NCBI GenBank assembly: GCA_009103225.1
Contig: RHPI01002533.1
Location: 654,177-718,176 of the forward strand
Direction: 5' to 3'
From: Chlorokybus atmophyticus
Lineage: Eukaryota; Streptophyta; Chlorokybophyceae; Chlorokybales; Chlorokybaceae
DNA: 64,000 bases
The notes below the pieces were generated by a model. That model did not search any database. It had not been told where the DNA came from and was given only the letters and a program-made list of their open reading frames with translations. Position 1 is the stretch's first letter. Every line of letters begins with the position of its first letter. The position numbers were made by a program, and so were the translations under genes. This document shows, piece by piece, positions 55,124 to 64,000 of this stretch.

Positions 55124-56204
55124 GAGCGATTCGTGGATGGTTTCCGACCAGATTAGAGTCCAATTCGTACTGCTGCATTGCAGCAGTGATTCATAAGTCC
55201 GGCTGAGCGTACCACCATTGTTACGCGGACTGTTCATACACGATAAGTTCAGTAAGGGCCGCTGTGCTGGAGGTTGTACAGGTAGATTGCACGACGCACA
55301 TGTGCACAAGTTCTATGTAGGCGTATAGACACACAGCATACACAAACCAATTTGTTATCCCAGCCAGTCAGCCCGCAAGCTGCACAACCCTTGATGCCAG
55401 CCTATTATGTGTAATAACTACTTCCCTGCAGTACGCTAGCGGACACCTGCTACCTAGGCAAGCCATATGTGCATGGCAATAATGGTGCGCGTGTGTAGAG
55501 CAGCATGAGACTTTATGATGCATCGCATGCATATGGCATACACATCAGGGTGATGGTGTGATCGCTCAAGCCCACGGCATGCCAAAGCCTGCTTAGTGCT
55601 GAGCCTGCCCCAGGCCGGACTAACTTTAATTGCTGCGTTCTGGCACTGGCGCTGTGCTTGTTTGCCTGCACACGGGTTAGCAGTAGCATAGCGTAGCAAG
55701 CCATTGTACTAGCCCGTTGGTGAGTACTTGTTGCAGTGCATGTCATGCACTGCAACAAGTTGTCCATTCACCATGCAACCTGTGTATGCTCAGGTGGGTG
55801 ACTGCTGCTGCTACCTGCCTCACCCATCATTGCATTGCACAGCGCATAGGAGCACCTGTTGCAATGGGCGGCGGTGGCCCCGAATGTATTTGTAATCATG
55901 TCTCTGCTTGCCTATGGTGTATGTTTTGCCTTTGAGCATAGCCTGTGACTGCATGGTTTAACAACGACTTATACGCTATGCATGCTGGCACAGCAGCATA
56001 CCCCTTTCATACACTGTCTTCCAGGCAAACTTTGCAAAAGACTTGGGGCGTCCATCATCTTACAGCTCAGTCTTTATGCAACAGCTGAATTTGTGCAAGC
56101 ACAGTGCGATATGTGCTAAGGTGACGCCAAGAACCATTATTTAGGTGTTTGCAGCCGCCAGTGAGCTTCCAACAAGAGTGATGTACAGCATGCCAGCCTA
56201 GCAT
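55124..56204. other. Convergent intergenic region with 35-bp palindrome
   Basis: This 1.1-kb stretch lies between the S2P stop (+) and the RIB43A stop (-). A near-perfect palindrome lies at 55726-55760: two 17-nt arms (ACTTGTTGCAGTGCATG and its reverse complement) around one base. No coding region is supported. Confidence 0.6.
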
Positions 56205-58414
<2,210 letters not shown>

Positions 58415-58835
58415 GTTGGACTCTCCTTCTCTCTATATGTGCGTGGATGTGGTTGTATGTGCGTGTGTGCGTGTGGTCTTCACCTGCCTTTCACTTCACT
58501 CTGATGCACAGGCAGGAGGAGCAGACCCCCTTGCACTAGGTCAATAAGCGTGCAAGGCCTGAGCCTTCTTCTCACGCACCAACTTATTCGCTCAGTCTTG
58601 TCCTGGCCTGGCCTGGCCTGGCCTAGCCTGGTGCAGAGCTTATTTCAGACGGAGGAAGCGAGCAGATTTGACTCTCGGCGCCACGTCACGTGACAACACG
58701 ATAGATAGAGCGAACTCTTTAGCCCCATATCGGCGAAACCTGCTCGACAAGTTAGGGTTTGCTGCGCAATCGAGAAGACATATTAGGGTTACGATTGCAC
58801 CGCGTGTCGGCGGCGGCGGCGGTGGCGGCGGCGGT
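58415..58835. promoter_or_regulatory. Bidirectional promoter RIB43A / NSUN2 with two telo-boxes
   Basis: This 421-bp spacer lies between divergent starts. Telo-boxes TTAGGGTT occur at 58752-58759 and 58783-58790, 46-84 bp upstream of the NSUN2 start. A CCTGG pentamer repeat of about five units lies at 58601-58631. Confidence 0.65.
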
Positions 58836-63125
<4,290 letters not shown>

Positions 63126-64000
63126 CATTGACTGGTGCAACTGTTGCAGTGCAAGTCATGGCGTGGAGGCTATCCCTGGTGCATGGTTACGTTTGCCACT
63201 TGCTCAATGCCCCACCCTTCTTACACCCATTGACAGTTGTTATGCATTAGTCAACGATATTTGCATGTTCACTGCAGCGTTACATGGCAATTTGCTGCAG
63301 CTTGGTGTTGATGATGATGTTGCTGGGACAGTGCTTGAGCCGGGGACATGGCTGGGTACTGCGCCAAAGACATGTACCCAAGACACTATGAAAACTTACA
63401 AGATCTCTTGCCATGCTCGAACAGGTTTGCGGTAGTCTCGGCGCACCTTGCAGTGTAATTCAGAATGTGAACATGACGCCAAAAAGCAAGTCTTGTTCTC
63501 TTCGTGCTAGCTCATTTGATATGTTCCGGAATGGTTGTCAAAGGACACGACATCGTGAAACATTGGAGGGAATATTTCATGTTAATGCAGATTGTTTTCA
63601 GTGTTTGATATGTGCATTGACAGATGTGTACATAGCATGACCTATTCGGCACACAAAACCTGGGCCGGCTTGTACGAAAGCCCTCTGTGCGGTCGCTGGC
63701 ACAGATTTGAATGTACATATTCTGGGACGAAGGTGGGGCGAGGTGACTCCAACCCATCCATGAATGCGCGTGGCTGAGGAGACGGGCACACAAGACTCAA
63801 TCTCAACTTGAGCAGCCTCCACTTGCAAGGGGTGGCGCCTTCCCAAATGCTTACTTTAAACACTATAAAACATCATTTGCCATATGTGCTGCAATCGCCG
63901 CGCATTGGCTTGAATTGTGTGAAAGTGGTTGCAGGACGCACAATGTCAGCCTCGCCTCCAACTCGCCCATGACTGTGCACAGACACCCCCCCCCCCCCGT
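63126..64000. other. Intergenic end of window
   Basis: No gene is supported. Presumably NSUN2 3' UTR followed by spacer. The window ends in a run of about 12 C, which may be a sequencing-end artefact. Confidence 0.5.

Overview
The window is nuclear DNA from a green-lineage eukaryote, most likely a flagellated alga. Genes are split by many short introns, usually GT..AG with a tgcag-type acceptor. Several genes point to the lineage: a telomere-repeat-binding single-Myb-histone (TRB/SMH) gene, plant-type telo-boxes (AACCCTAA) in promoters, a plastid-type site-2 protease with a simple transit-peptide-like N-terminus, a SYP2-type Qa-SNARE starting MSFQD, and a flagellar RIB43A. I cannot name the species. 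Exon models were built by hand from homology, splice sites and reading phase.

Layout, left to right: IMP3 (-) / AP-4 beta (+); SYP2/PEP12 Qa-SNARE (-) / NSF (+); DUF218 membrane protein (-) / E2-like protein lacking its active-site Cys (+); a 4.8-kb gene-poor AT-rich island holding a 466-bp pogo-type MITE; a hypothetical protein with an hnRNP-Q-acidic-domain-like C-terminus (+); a small acidic coiled-coil protein (-) / a one-TM coiled-coil protein (+); a secreted Cys-containing protein (-) / DFRP1 (ZC3H15) (+); a decayed Tigger/pogo transposon; TRB/SMH (-) / a small LNR-repeat secreted protein (+); a 17-exon coiled-coil protein (-) / plastid RseP-like site-2 protease (+); RIB43A (-) / NSUN2 tRNA m5C methyltransferase (+); then about 0.9 kb without a gene.

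The genes strictly alternate as head-to-head pairs, broken only by the gene-poor island and the transposon. Most of the bidirectional promoters carry a telo-box, and the promoter of the TRB gene, whose family binds telo-boxes, carries 14 exact copies including three 16-bp palindromes. IMP3, DFRP1 and NSUN2 (ribosome assembly, translation, tRNA modification) are among the telo-box genes, as expected from land plants. AP-4 beta, the Qa-SNARE and NSF form a run of three neighbouring membrane-traffic genes. Five of roughly 110 modelled introns use GC donors.
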